51,558 nucleotides of DNA, from the NCBI GenBank assembly GCA_035626475.1, contig DASPNP010000046.1, positions 1 to 51,558 of the forward strand. Direction: 5' to 3'. Below the pieces are notes generated by a model, which was not told where the DNA came from, ran no database searches, and saw only the letters and a list, made by a program, of their open reading frames with translations. The stretch comes from DASPKT01 sp035626475. GTDB lineage: Bacteria; Pseudomonadota; Alphaproteobacteria; Azospirillales; Azospirillaceae. A program made the position numbers and the translations under genes. Shown here one piece after another: positions 1 through 7,652 of the stretch; positions within the stretch are counted from its first letter, which is position 1; every line of letters starts with the position of its first letter.

Positions 1-174
1 CTCAGCGAAAGGGCGGCGGCCCTCCGGCCCGGCCTCCCCGCCCTGAGGCCCGGCACCCGCCGCACCCGCAGCCCCCGCCCGGCCCGCCGCCTCGCGCCGG
101 ACCGTCGCCAGCTCCTGCATGCGGCGCTGGGAGAGCGGGCCGAGGTCGCGGCGGCCGTCGCCGGTCAGCGGGCG
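1..174 (-). pseudogene. Remnant of a second phage portal gene, internally deleted
   Basis: This stretch is a diverged copy of two separate parts of the portal gene at 801-3221. Bases 1-119 match about 1770-1882, with a 6-base in-frame length difference. Bases 106-174 match about 3039-3109. The join falls on the 14-base sequence cgccagctcctgca, which occurs in the intact gene at both 1869-1882 and 3039-3052, so 1,170 bases (390 codons, in frame) have been lost by recombination between short direct repeats. Similarity stops near 174, before the expected start codon, so the copy is truncated at its 5' end. Its 3' part runs off the window at base 1, exactly where the intact gene turns into its variable tail. 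The homology is read directly; that it is non-functional is inferred. Confidence 0.7.
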
Positions 175-240
175 CGCATGGCGCCGGCGCGCGCGATGCG
201 GTAGAGAAGAGGTGTCCGCTCGCGCCCCGAGGACCACCCC

Positions 241-804
241 ATGCGCCTAATCACCGCCCTCATTCTTTCCCCCATGATCGCCGCTCCGGTTGCGTCGGCT
301 ACAGAGGCGGGACTGGAAGCTTCCGGGAGCATGGGCGAGTGGCGCACGGCGACGAAGGACGACGCGGACACCACAAGCCGCTGCTATACGAACCAGATCG
401 ATCCTATTTGCCTCGTCGATGCCTACCTGCTGTGCAAACTGAGATTAGATAAGGCTATCTGCGACTCTATCGGGAAAGCGCCAGGTCAGAACGTCGATTT
501 TTTTCTGACATGGAAAGACTACCGCAAGAAGTACGAGACACACCTGAATCGCTACCGTTATCGGGTGATATTTTTCAGAGGACCGTATCGGGAGGTACCA
601 TTTATTTCCATGCCTTGGGAGGAGTGGCAGTTTGGTGAAACCGGGAACCATGTGATCGGCATTGAATACATTGATTGTTTCACCCCCCCGTCAAAGAGCG
701 AAGAAAGTTGCGCAGCCGAACCCGGCTTGCAACTGTTCCTCGCTCTTCAGAGAGTTGGCCATAGATGGCTATACGTTGATAGCTACGAGCCTAAGGTGGA
801 TTAG
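241..804 (+). CDS. Exported hypothetical protein, candidate immunity or lysozyme-inhibitor partner
   Basis: The protein has 187 residues. It starts with a typical Sec signal peptide (MRLITALILSPMIAAPVASA), so it probably acts in the periplasm. The mature part has five cysteines, in the segments RCYT, DPICLVDAYLLCKLR, AICDS and YIDCF, plus one near CAAE, and is rich in aromatic residues. I do not recognise the family. The gene is clearly lower in GC than the portal gene and shares this with the 3' end of that gene, to which it is convergent; the two overlap by four bases (801-804). The other side is the truncated portal copy. A periplasmic protein coded next to a predicted peptidoglycan hydrolase suggests an inhibitor or immunity protein. 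That role is inference from context only. The opposite orientation is unusual for toxin-immunity pairs. Confidence 0.6.
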   Translation: MRLITALILSPMIAAPVASATEAGLEASGSMGEWRTATKDDADTTSRCYTNQIDPICLVDAYLLCKLRLDKAICDSIGKAPGQNVDFFLTWKDYRKKYETHLNRYRYRVIFFRGPYREVPFISMPWEEWQFGETGNHVIGIEYIDCFTPPSKSEESCAAEPGLQLFLALQRVGHRWLYVDSYEPKVD

Positions 805-3221
805 TCGTTATAGTGCTGCAACCGAACAATATCTCCGGTGGCGCTAGACTTCACTTTTTCCGATCCGTCGGGCAATCTTTCCACGTATTTCTCTCGCCTC
901 TTTGCGATTAGAGCACTCCTGAACTTTCTGGCAGCCTGCGACGAAGAGTTAACAACTGTAAGCAGCACATCCCCTGTCCCCACATCAATCGAGCCAGTAT
1001 CAGCAACTCTATCCGGCAAGCCAGCTTTACGCCTCTCCGCGGCAGTCATGCCGCTCAGCATACTATTGAGAGCGGCGCGAACCATCTTTCCGCCGCCGCC
1101 CATCCCATGGCGAAACAGCGTGTCGGCGACAAGCCCGCCCGACTTCTGGTCGGGGAAGCGCTCCAATGCGGAGAGGCCGCCCATCGGCCGCAAGGCCCGA
1201 TCCAAGTACCAAGCCTTCACTTCTTTCACCTGGGTCGGGGTCAGCTGATCTGGGCGGATGAGCACGCCGCCATCGTCAACAGGCAAGGTGAAGCGATGCT
1301 TGGTCGCTTCCTTGTCCCGCTGCATCTCCTGCAAGGAGACAGGCATGATCCCGGCATAGGCGGAACTGCCTGGTTTTGGCTTTCCATTCTCATCCCGACC
1401 CGCATTGTCCTTCTGCAGCCCTCCTTCGTAAGCGAAGATGTCGGCCAGCACTCCACGCTGCAGGTTGGTCAACGACTGGTCGGCAATCAGGACATCCCGG
1501 TATGTGGTCCAGCCAGGCGTGTCCTTTGCCTTCGCGGCCGGCGGCTTCAGCGGCACGCCGCCCGGTGCCGGATCAGTGCCGCCGCCCTGGCGGTCCTCCT
1601 CCGGATCACGCAGGAGGCGCATGCCCTCATGGCGCGGGTCCTCCGCCACCGGGCTGGGCGTGCGGTCGCCGGCGCCGGACGCCTTGCTCCCGGCTCCGCC
1701 GCCACCCCCGCCATCGGTCCAGCGCCCGTCCTCATCGCGCGCTTGGTCCGGGTCGAACTCCGGATAGCCCTCAGCGAAAGGGCGGCGGCCCTCCGGCCCG
1801 GCCTCCCCGCCCTGAGGCTCCGCACCCGCGGCACTCGCCGCCCGGCCCGCCGCCTCGCGCCGGGCGGTCGCCAGCTCCTGCACCGGGTCCAGCTTCACCC
1901 CCAGCTGCCGCGCCGTCTGCGCGATCAGCGCCGATGCCGCCGCCTCGCTCAAGAGACCCCGCTCCAGCGCCGGCAGCAGAGCCCCGACCAGGTTCGCCAG
2001 CGCCCCCGCATAGGCCGTCGTGTCGCGCGCGGTCAGCTCCGGGAACTCCACCCGCACCCGGTACTCCGGCCGCCCCACCTTGTCCGGATGCCCCAGCGCC
2101 CGCAGCCGGCAGGACAGCACGTGCCCGCCCACGTCCGACAGCAAGGCGCCGAGTTCCCGCTGCTCGTCCGACAGCGCCTTGAAGGTCGGCTCGCCCATCT
2201 CCCCCGCCGTCGCCCGGTTCACGTCGCCGCCCTGCCCGTACCAGTGCTCCGGCAGCGTCGCTCCCCCCAGCACATGGCCGCGGATCAGCCGCGCGGTCTC
2301 CGACGCGTCCCCGGCCCGCAGGTCGGGGGTGAGCACCTGCCATTCCTCGGCCTCGTTGTGGACGCGGACGGACAAGGGCCTGGGCGTCTCGATGGTGCGG
2401 GCGCGGGCCTGCACCTCCGCCTCGGTGGCGCCCTTCAGCGTCACGTCGTACACCACCTGGCGCAGCACGGTGGCGCGCTCGGCCTCGCCATAGATCATCT
2501 GCTCATACAGGTCGCAGAAGTCGATCGCCGACAGCAGGTCGGAGCGGCCGCGCCGCCCGTCCGGCAGGGCGTTGCGGCGGAACAGGAAGCAGTCGCCAGC
2601 ACTCATGTAGGCGCGCATCGCCCGGGCCTCCTCGCTGAACAGCAGCTCGGCGCGCTCGGGATCGGCGCCGGGCAGCAGGGTGCGGAAGACCAGGGCCTCG
2701 CCGTCGGGCCCGTGCACCTCCACCCCGGCCACCAGGCCCGAGCCGCCCGGGTCGGTGACGACGTCGTGCACGGCGCCGGGATCGACATAGCCCAGGCGCA
2801 CCTCGCCGGAGACGGGATGCGCGGTGACGGGCAGCACGAGCTCGCCGAACAGCTTGTAGGAGCGGACCAGCTCCTTGAGGCGGCGGTCGAGGCGGTTGAC
2901 CGGATCGTGCCAGAAGGCGTCGAGCCAGGCCTGGCCCTGCGCGTCGTCGCAGACCAGGCGCACGCCCTCGCCCAGCAGGTAGGAGAGCGGCAGCTCGATC
3001 AGGCGGTTGGCGAGCCGGTTGCGCTCCCACTGGTGCACCGCCAGCTCCTGCATGCGGCGCTGGGACAAAGGCCCCAGGTCGCGGCGGCCGTCGCCGGTCA
3101 GCGGGCGCCAGCCCGGCCCTTCCTCCAGCGTCAGGCCGGCCGCCTCGGTCACGCGGAAGCTGCGCCAGGCGCGGCGGAGGCGGTCGGCGAAGGGAAGGGG
3201 AGCGGTGTTGCGTCTGCTCAT
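801..3221 (-). CDS. Phage portal protein fused to a GH108-like peptidoglycan hydrolase tail
   Basis: The protein has 806 residues; known portal proteins are usually about 450-550. Residues ~1-440 read as a portal protein (helical start with RMQELAVHQWERNRLANRL, followed by ELVRSYKLFGELVLPV and YVDPGAVHDVV). Residues ~450-560 are a Gly/Pro/Ala-rich linker containing DEDGRWT around 496-502, a motif type known from phage head proteins just before exchangeable C-terminal domains. Residues ~580-720 resemble GH108 N-acetylmuramidases: FAYEGG with candidate catalytic Glu599, then YAGIM, and LVADTLFRHG with MVRAAL at the end. GC content falls sharply over the tail's DNA. A Shine-Dalgarno AGGAAAGGA lies just upstream of the ATG. 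The small terminase gene is 31 bases upstream, with no large terminase between. The portal assignment is fairly firm. The hydrolase assignment is motif-based inference. Confidence 0.7.
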   Translation of the reverse strand: MSRRNTAPLPFADRLRRAWRSFRVTEAAGLTLEEGPGWRPLTGDGRRDLGPLSQRRMQELAVHQWERNRLANRLIELPLSYLLGEGVRLVCDDAQGQAWLDAFWHDPVNRLDRRLKELVRSYKLFGELVLPVTAHPVSGEVRLGYVDPGAVHDVVTDPGGSGLVAGVEVHGPDGEALVFRTLLPGADPERAELLFSEEARAMRAYMSAGDCFLFRRNALPDGRRGRSDLLSAIDFCDLYEQMIYGEAERATVLRQVVYDVTLKGATEAEVQARARTIETPRPLSVRVHNEAEEWQVLTPDLRAGDASETARLIRGHVLGGATLPEHWYGQGGDVNRATAGEMGEPTFKALSDEQRELGALLSDVGGHVLSCRLRALGHPDKVGRPEYRVRVEFPELTARDTTAYAGALANLVGALLPALERGLLSEAAASALIAQTARQLGVKLDPVQELATARREAAGRAASAAGAEPQGGEAGPEGRRPFAEGYPEFDPDQARDEDGRWTDGGGGGGAGSKASGAGDRTPSPVAEDPRHEGMRLLRDPEEDRQGGGTDPAPGGVPLKPPAAKAKDTPGWTTYRDVLIADQSLTNLQRGVLADIFAYEGGLQKDNAGRDENGKPKPGSSAYAGIMPVSLQEMQRDKEATKHRFTLPVDDGGVLIRPDQLTPTQVKEVKAWYLDRALRPMGGLSALERFPDQKSGGLVADTLFRHGMGGGGKMVRAALNSMLSGMTAAERRKAGLPDRVADTGSIDVGTGDVLLTVVNSSSQAARKFRSALIAKRREKYVERLPDGSEKVKSSATGDIVRLQHYND

Positions 3222-3252
3222 GGCATGTCCTTTCCTGTGGGGGTGGGGGAAC

Positions 3253-4086
3253 TCAGGGCTCGGCGCGCGTGTCGGGGGCCAGGCCGTAGACCTCCTCCCG
3301 GATGCGGGCCAGGGCGGCCTTCAGGTCATCAGGCCGCCCCTCGGCGGCGCGCTCGGCGGCGGCCAGTTTGGGCGCCAGGCTATCGGCCAGTTCGCGGCGC
3401 AGGCGCAGCTCCAGTTCGGTGGTGATCTGCTCGGCCGCCGCGACCTCCCGGACCGCCTTCGCCAGCTCGGCCAGCTGCTTGGCGTCCGGCACGGTGCCGT
3501 CCTCGCCGACGGCGGCCAGGGTCTGGAAGGCGACGGTCTTCAGCATCTCCTGCAGCAGCCGGCCGACCTGGCCCTGCGCGGTGCTTCCCAGCGTGTCGGT
3601 CCAGGCGCCGGCGACCATCTTGGCCTCGCGGTAGTGCTCCAGCCGCGCCGAGTGCCTTTTCCTGAAGCGGTGGGCGGCCGTTTTGGAAACCGAGACGCCC
3701 AGTTCCGACAGCCGCTGGGTCATGCTGTCGACGGTCGCGTTCGCCTCCACCATGCGCTCGAGCTCCGATCTGACAGCCGGCGGCAAGCGCTTCAGCTTGC
3801 CCGGCGTGTGCACGCCCGGCTCGATGCCGTAGAGGCCGCTCAGCAGCCGCGTCGGCTTGATCCTGTCGACCGTCAGCATGCGCCGGAGCCGATTCGCCAG
3901 CTTGACCATGACATCCGGGCGGGTGCCCTCGGTCGGCGGCTCCCAATCCACGGCGGCCTCCAGCAGGGCGGCGGCTTCCGTCGTGGTCCAGCCGGCGGCA
4001 ATGATCCGGTCGATGGCGGCGTGCAGACGCTCCGGATCCTGGCGGCGGCGTACATAGACCGAAGAGGCGATGTTCGGGTTGCCCAT
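3253..4086 (-). CDS. Phage terminase small subunit, DUF3486 (Mu gp27-like)
   Basis: The protein has 277 residues. The central and C-terminal parts (from about residue 95) follow the DUF3486 pattern: KLKRLPPAVRSELERMV, a helix-turn-helix-like LSELGVSVSKTAAHRFRKR, a helical stretch ending in coiled-coil-like acidic and basic residues, and the closing ALARIREEVYGL. In Mu-like phages this protein binds DNA and hands it to the large terminase for head filling. The first ~90 residues are an added helical region I do not recognise. I chose the ATG at 4086 because GGGAG lies about eight bases upstream; a longer reading frame to 4194 has no such support. The expected large terminase gene is missing downstream, so DNA packaging by this locus alone is doubtful. 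Confidence 0.75.
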   Translation of the reverse strand: MGNPNIASSVYVRRRQDPERLHAAIDRIIAAGWTTTEAAALLEAAVDWEPPTEGTRPDVMVKLANRLRRMLTVDRIKPTRLLSGLYGIEPGVHTPGKLKRLPPAVRSELERMVEANATVDSMTQRLSELGVSVSKTAAHRFRKRHSARLEHYREAKMVAGAWTDTLGSTAQGQVGRLLQEMLKTVAFQTLAAVGEDGTVPDAKQLAELAKAVREVAAAEQITTELELRLRRELADSLAPKLAAAERAAEGRPDDLKAALARIREEVYGLAPDTRAEP

Positions 4087-4294
4087 CGGGATCACTCCCG
4101 CCCATCGGGCAAAGGGCTTGGAGCGGCGTACGTGGTGCGGCTGGTCATGCCCGGTCTCCTGGCCTGGATCGTGGAGATGCCGATGCTGCCGCACCGCCGG
4201 CGCGCGTTTAAGGCCGCGCCGCGCCCCCCATATGCCAAGTGGTTGAGAGGGAAGGGGTTTGCGCCGGGATTTATTTTCGGGGTGGGTCGCTAAC

Positions 4295-4497
4295 TATCCC
4301 TCGCCCCTTGCGGGAGAGGGATGGGACCCATTGCGTATGCAATGGGAGGGTGAGGGGTCGGCGGGCGAAAGCCCGACGTTCTTCCCCTGTGTCGCAAACT
4401 CATCCATCGAGAAGGCCCGGGCTGCCGCCCGGTCCACCCCTCATCCCCCCACGGCTTCGCCGCGGGCCCCACCCTTCTCCCGCAAGGGGAGAAGGAT
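4295..4497. repeat. Mosaic palindromic intergenic repeat, long form
   Basis: The 530-base space between the terminase gene and rpmJ holds a mosaic of inverted repeats. It begins with CCCTCGCCCCTTGCGGGAG and ends with a complementary CTCCCGCAAGGGGAGAAGG. Between these are smaller hairpins such as GGCGGGCGAAAGCCCGACG and CCATTGCGTATGCAATGGG. A second copy of the same layout is at 44468-44664. No gene is seen in it. The rest of the space (4087-4294 and 4498-4617) shows nothing beyond the probable rpmJ leader. Confidence 0.7.
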
Positions 4498-4617
4498 GAA
4501 AGGTCTATCTACACCCGCCTTTCGCCTGTCACCGAGGAGTCAGTTGACAGGGCGGGGCCTCCCCCCTATTTTCCCGGCCTTCGAATGCGTCCGTCACCAG
4601 CGTCCGAGTAAGAAATC

Positions 4618-4743
4618 ATGAAGATCGTCAATTCGCTCAAGTCGATGAAGACCCGCCACAAGGCCTGCCGCGTCATCCGCCGCAAGGGCCGGGTCTACGT
4701 CATCAACAAGCAGAACCCGCGCTTCAAGGCCCGCCAGGGCTGA
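4618..4743 (+). CDS. rpmJ: 50S ribosomal protein L36, zinc-free short type
   Basis: The protein has 41 residues (MKIVNSLKSMKTRHKACRVI at the start, NKQNPRFKARQG at the end). It is the small basic L36 protein of the large ribosomal subunit. It has one cysteine only and lacks the C-C-C-H zinc ligands of the classical form, so it is the zinc-independent C-minus type usual in alphaproteobacteria. The gene stands alone, between the phage-derived segment and glycolate oxidase, and is followed by a hairpin terminator at 4801-4826. The start is fixed by the family's constant MKI/MKV beginning. Confidence 0.95.
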   Translation: MKIVNSLKSMKTRHKACRVIRRKGRVYVINKQNPRFKARQG

Positions 4744-4800
4744 GTCCTCCGGGACTTAGCCGGGCTCCGGCCCGGCCGCGTATCACGGATGCTTGCGACG

Positions 4801-4826
4801 GCCGCGCCTCTCGGGGCGCGGTTTTC
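4801..4826 (+). terminator. Rho-independent terminator after rpmJ
   Basis: A GC-rich stem (CCGCGCC paired with GGCGCGG, loop of about six bases) is followed by TTTTC. It lies 58 bases after the rpmJ stop codon and before the glcD leader. Confidence 0.6.
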
Positions 4827-4943
4827 GTATGCGCGCGTGCGTTCACGGCGCCTGCTGGCGTCCAACCCGCGCATCCTGCTTGAACTTACCCCCCGCAGCG
4901 CCATTATCCTGAGCTCCCCCACGAGCCCAGGAGCGGCCGCCCC

Positions 4944-6428
4944 ATGCGCATGCCCGACCCCGACGCCGGGATCATCGCCCGGCGCGACGATCTCGTGGCG
5001 CGGCTGCGCGCCATCGTGCCGGACGGGGTGGTCGACGATGCCGACGGCCGCCGGCCCTATGAGACGGACGCGCTGACCGCCTACCGCCAGATGCCGCTGG
5101 TGGTGGTGCTGCCGACCTCCACCGCCCAGGTCGCCGCCGTGCTGCGCGCCTGTTGGGAGATGGGGGTGAAGGTTGTGCCGCGCGGCGCCGGCACCGGCCT
5201 CTCGGGCGGCGCGCTGCCGCTGGCGGACGGGGTGCTGCTGGGCCTGTCGCGGCTGAACCGCATCCTCGACATCGATTTCCAGAACCGCACGGTCACCTGC
5301 CAGCCCGGCGTGACCAACCTCGCCATCAGCCATGCGGTGGCGCATGAGGGCTTCTACTACGCCCCCGACCCGTCCTCGCAGATCGCCTGCACCATCGGCG
5401 GCAACATCGCCGAGAACTCGGGCGGGGTGCACTGCCTGAAATACGGGCTCACCACCAACAACGTGCTGGGGCTGGAGCTGGTGACCATGGAGGGCGAGGT
5501 GCTGCGCCTGGGCGGCAAGCACCTGGACCCGGAGGGCTACGACCTGATGGGCGTGCTCACCGGCTCGGAGGGGCTGCTGGGCGTGGTGACCGAGGTCACG
5601 GTGCGCATCCTGCCGAAGCCCGAGACGGCGCGCGCCGTGCTGCTGGGCTTTCCCACCAGCGAGCAGGCGGGCCTGGCGGTGGCCGCCATCATCGGCCGGG
5701 GCATCATCCCCGGCGGCATGGAGATGATGGACCGCTTCGCCATCAAGGCCGCCGAGGAGTTCTGCCACCCGGGCTACCCGCTGGATGTCGAGGCGCTGCT
5801 GATCGTCGAGCTGGACGGGCCGGCGCGCGAGGTCGACCATATGGTGGAGCTGGTGGTCGAGATCGCCAACGGGCAGGGTGCGGTGACCGCGCGGACCAGC
5901 GCCGACGAGGCGGAGCGGCTGCGCTTCTGGGCCGGGCGCAAGGCGGCCTTCCCGGCGACGGGGCGCATCTCGCCCGACTATCTCTGCATGGACGGCACCA
6001 TCCCGCGCAAGGCGCTGCCCCGGGTGCTGCACGCCATGAAGGAGATGGAGACGGAGTTCGGCCTGCGCTGCGCCAACGTCTTCCATGCCGGCGACGGCAA
6101 CCTCCACCCCCTTATCCTGTTCGACGCCAACAATCCGGGCGAGCTGGAGCGGGCCGAGGCCTTCGGCGCCGCCATCCTGCGACTCTGCGTCGAGGTCGGC
6201 GGCGTGCTGACCGGCGAGCACGGGGTGGGGGTCGAGAAGCGCGACCTGATGACCGAGCAGTTCGGCGAGGCCGACCTCGCCCAGCAGCAGCGCCTGAAAT
6301 GCGCCTTCGATCCCAAGCAGTTATTGAATCCAGGAAAAGTGTTTCCGGTACTTCACCGCTGCGCCGAACTCGGCAAGCTCCACGTCCGCGGCGGCGCGCT
6401 GCCCTTCCCCGACATTCCCCGGTTCTGA
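4944..6428 (+). CDS. glcD: Glycolate oxidase subunit GlcD, FAD-linked
   Basis: The protein has 494 residues, the family's usual length. GlcD is the FAD-carrying catalytic subunit of membrane-associated glycolate oxidase, which turns glycolate into glyoxylate and passes electrons to the respiratory chain through GlcF. The N-terminal half is a PCMH-type FAD domain with RGAGTGLSGGALP near residue 82 and IGGNIAENSGGVHCLKYG near 153. The C-terminal half carries the family signature FHAGDGNLHPLILFD and TGEHGVGVEKRDLM near 425. AGGAG lies ten bases before the ATG. glcE follows after three bases, so the genes are co-transcribed. D-lactate dehydrogenases of the same fold are an alternative for the isolated protein, but glcE and glcF next door settle the call. 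Confidence 0.95.
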   Translation: MRMPDPDAGIIARRDDLVARLRAIVPDGVVDDADGRRPYETDALTAYRQMPLVVVLPTSTAQVAAVLRACWEMGVKVVPRGAGTGLSGGALPLADGVLLGLSRLNRILDIDFQNRTVTCQPGVTNLAISHAVAHEGFYYAPDPSSQIACTIGGNIAENSGGVHCLKYGLTTNNVLGLELVTMEGEVLRLGGKHLDPEGYDLMGVLTGSEGLLGVVTEVTVRILPKPETARAVLLGFPTSEQAGLAVAAIIGRGIIPGGMEMMDRFAIKAAEEFCHPGYPLDVEALLIVELDGPAREVDHMVELVVEIANGQGAVTARTSADEAERLRFWAGRKAAFPATGRISPDYLCMDGTIPRKALPRVLHAMKEMETEFGLRCANVFHAGDGNLHPLILFDANNPGELERAEAFGAAILRLCVEVGGVLTGEHGVGVEKRDLMTEQFGEADLAQQQRLKCAFDPKQLLNPGKVFPVLHRCAELGKLHVRGGALPFPDIPRF

Positions 6429-6431
6429 GCC

Positions 6432-7652
6432 ATGGCGACCTTCACCCCCGAGACGGACGCGCAGGTGCTCGACGCGGTGCGCTGGGCGCTCGACAAGACC
6501 GAGCCGCTGGAGCTTGTCGGGCGCGGCAGCAAGCGCGGGCTCGGCCGGCCGGTGCAGGCGCCGCACAGGCTGGACCTGTCGGGCCTTGCCGGCATCGTCG
6601 CCTACGAGCCGGAGGAGCTGGTGCTGACCGCCCGCGCCGGCACCGATCTGGGCGAGGTGGCGGCGGCGCTGAACGAAAAAGGCCAGGCCTTCGCCTTCGA
6701 GCCACCCGACCTGGGGCCGCTGCTGGGCGCCCCCGCCTGGACCGCGACGCTGGGCGGCATGGTGGGTGCCGGCTGGGCGGGCCCCCGGCGGCTGAAGGCC
6801 GGTTCGGTGCGCGACCATCTGCTGGGCTTCGAGGCGGTGAGCGGACGGGGCGAGGCCTTCAAAGCCGGCGGCCGGGTGGTGAAGAACGTCACGGGCTACG
6901 ATCTGCCGAAGCTGGCGGCCGGCTCCTTCGGCACGCTGGTGGCGCTGACCAGTGTCACGCTGAAGGTGCTGCCGGCGCCGCAGACCGGGCGCACCCTGCT
7001 GCTGGAGGGGCTGGACGATGCCCAGGGTATCGCTGCCCTGTCCCTGGCGCTGGGTGGTCCGGCGGAGGTGTCGGGCGCGGCCCACCTGCCGGCGGGAATC
7101 GCGGTGACGGGCAAGCCTGACGGGGTGGCGGTGACGGCGCTCCGGCTCGAGGGCGTGGCGCCGTCGGTGGAGTACCGGCTGGAAGGGCTGAAGGCCCGGC
7201 TGCCCGGGGCCTCGCGCCTGCTCGGGCCTGAGGAGACCATGGAGTTCTGGCGGGCCCTGCGCGACGTGCATCCCTTCGTGGAACAAAGGGAGCGGCCGGT
7301 CTGGCGCCTGTCGGTTCCGCCCTCGGACGGGGCGGCGGTGGCGGCGCGGCTGGGCAAGGTGGCTCCGGGCGCCGACTGGTATTTCGACTGGGGCGGCGGG
7401 CTGATCTGGGCGGCGCTGCCGGCGGGCCCGGCGCTCGCCCGCGAGGTGCGTGGCTGCATCGGCAGGGGCGGCGGGCACGCGACGCTGGTCCGCGCCCCGG
7501 CCGCCGACCGGGCCGCCGATCCCTTCCACCCGCAGCCCCCGGCGCTGGCCGCGCTGTCGGCGCGGGTGAAGGACCAATTCGACCCGAAGCACATCCTCAA
7601 TCCCGGCCGCCTGCATTCCCCGGCGGCCGAACCCGTGGCGGGCGTCCGATGA
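6432..7652 (+). CDS. glcE: Glycolate oxidase subunit GlcE, FAD-binding
   Basis: The protein has 406 residues. It is the second FAD-domain subunit of glycolate oxidase, shorter and more diverged than GlcD. Visible features are VGRGSKRGLGRPV near residue 32 (FAD-binding loop), LGGMVGAGWAGPRRLKAG near 107, GRVVKNVTGYDLPKLAAGS near 150, and the C-terminal FDPKHILNPGRL motif common to the GlcD/E superfamily. The start lies three bases after the glcD stop, and the stop overlaps the glcF start by four bases (ATGA), which indicates translational coupling. Confidence 0.93.
   Translation: MATFTPETDAQVLDAVRWALDKTEPLELVGRGSKRGLGRPVQAPHRLDLSGLAGIVAYEPEELVLTARAGTDLGEVAAALNEKGQAFAFEPPDLGPLLGAPAWTATLGGMVGAGWAGPRRLKAGSVRDHLLGFEAVSGRGEAFKAGGRVVKNVTGYDLPKLAAGSFGTLVALTSVTLKVLPAPQTGRTLLLEGLDDAQGIAALSLALGGPAEVSGAAHLPAGIAVTGKPDGVAVTALRLEGVAPSVEYRLEGLKARLPGASRLLGPEETMEFWRALRDVHPFVEQRERPVWRLSVPPSDGAAVAARLGKVAPGADWYFDWGGGLIWAALPAGPALAREVRGCIGRGGGHATLVRAPAADRAADPFHPQPPALAALSARVKDQFDPKHILNPGRLHSPAAEPVAGVR

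Noticed and set aside
1107..3425. Long plus-strand frame antisense to the portal gene
   Set aside because: Arg/Pro/Gln/His-rich composition typical of shadow frames in GC-rich DNA; no motif or ribosome-binding site; the minus-strand protein has recognisable domains.
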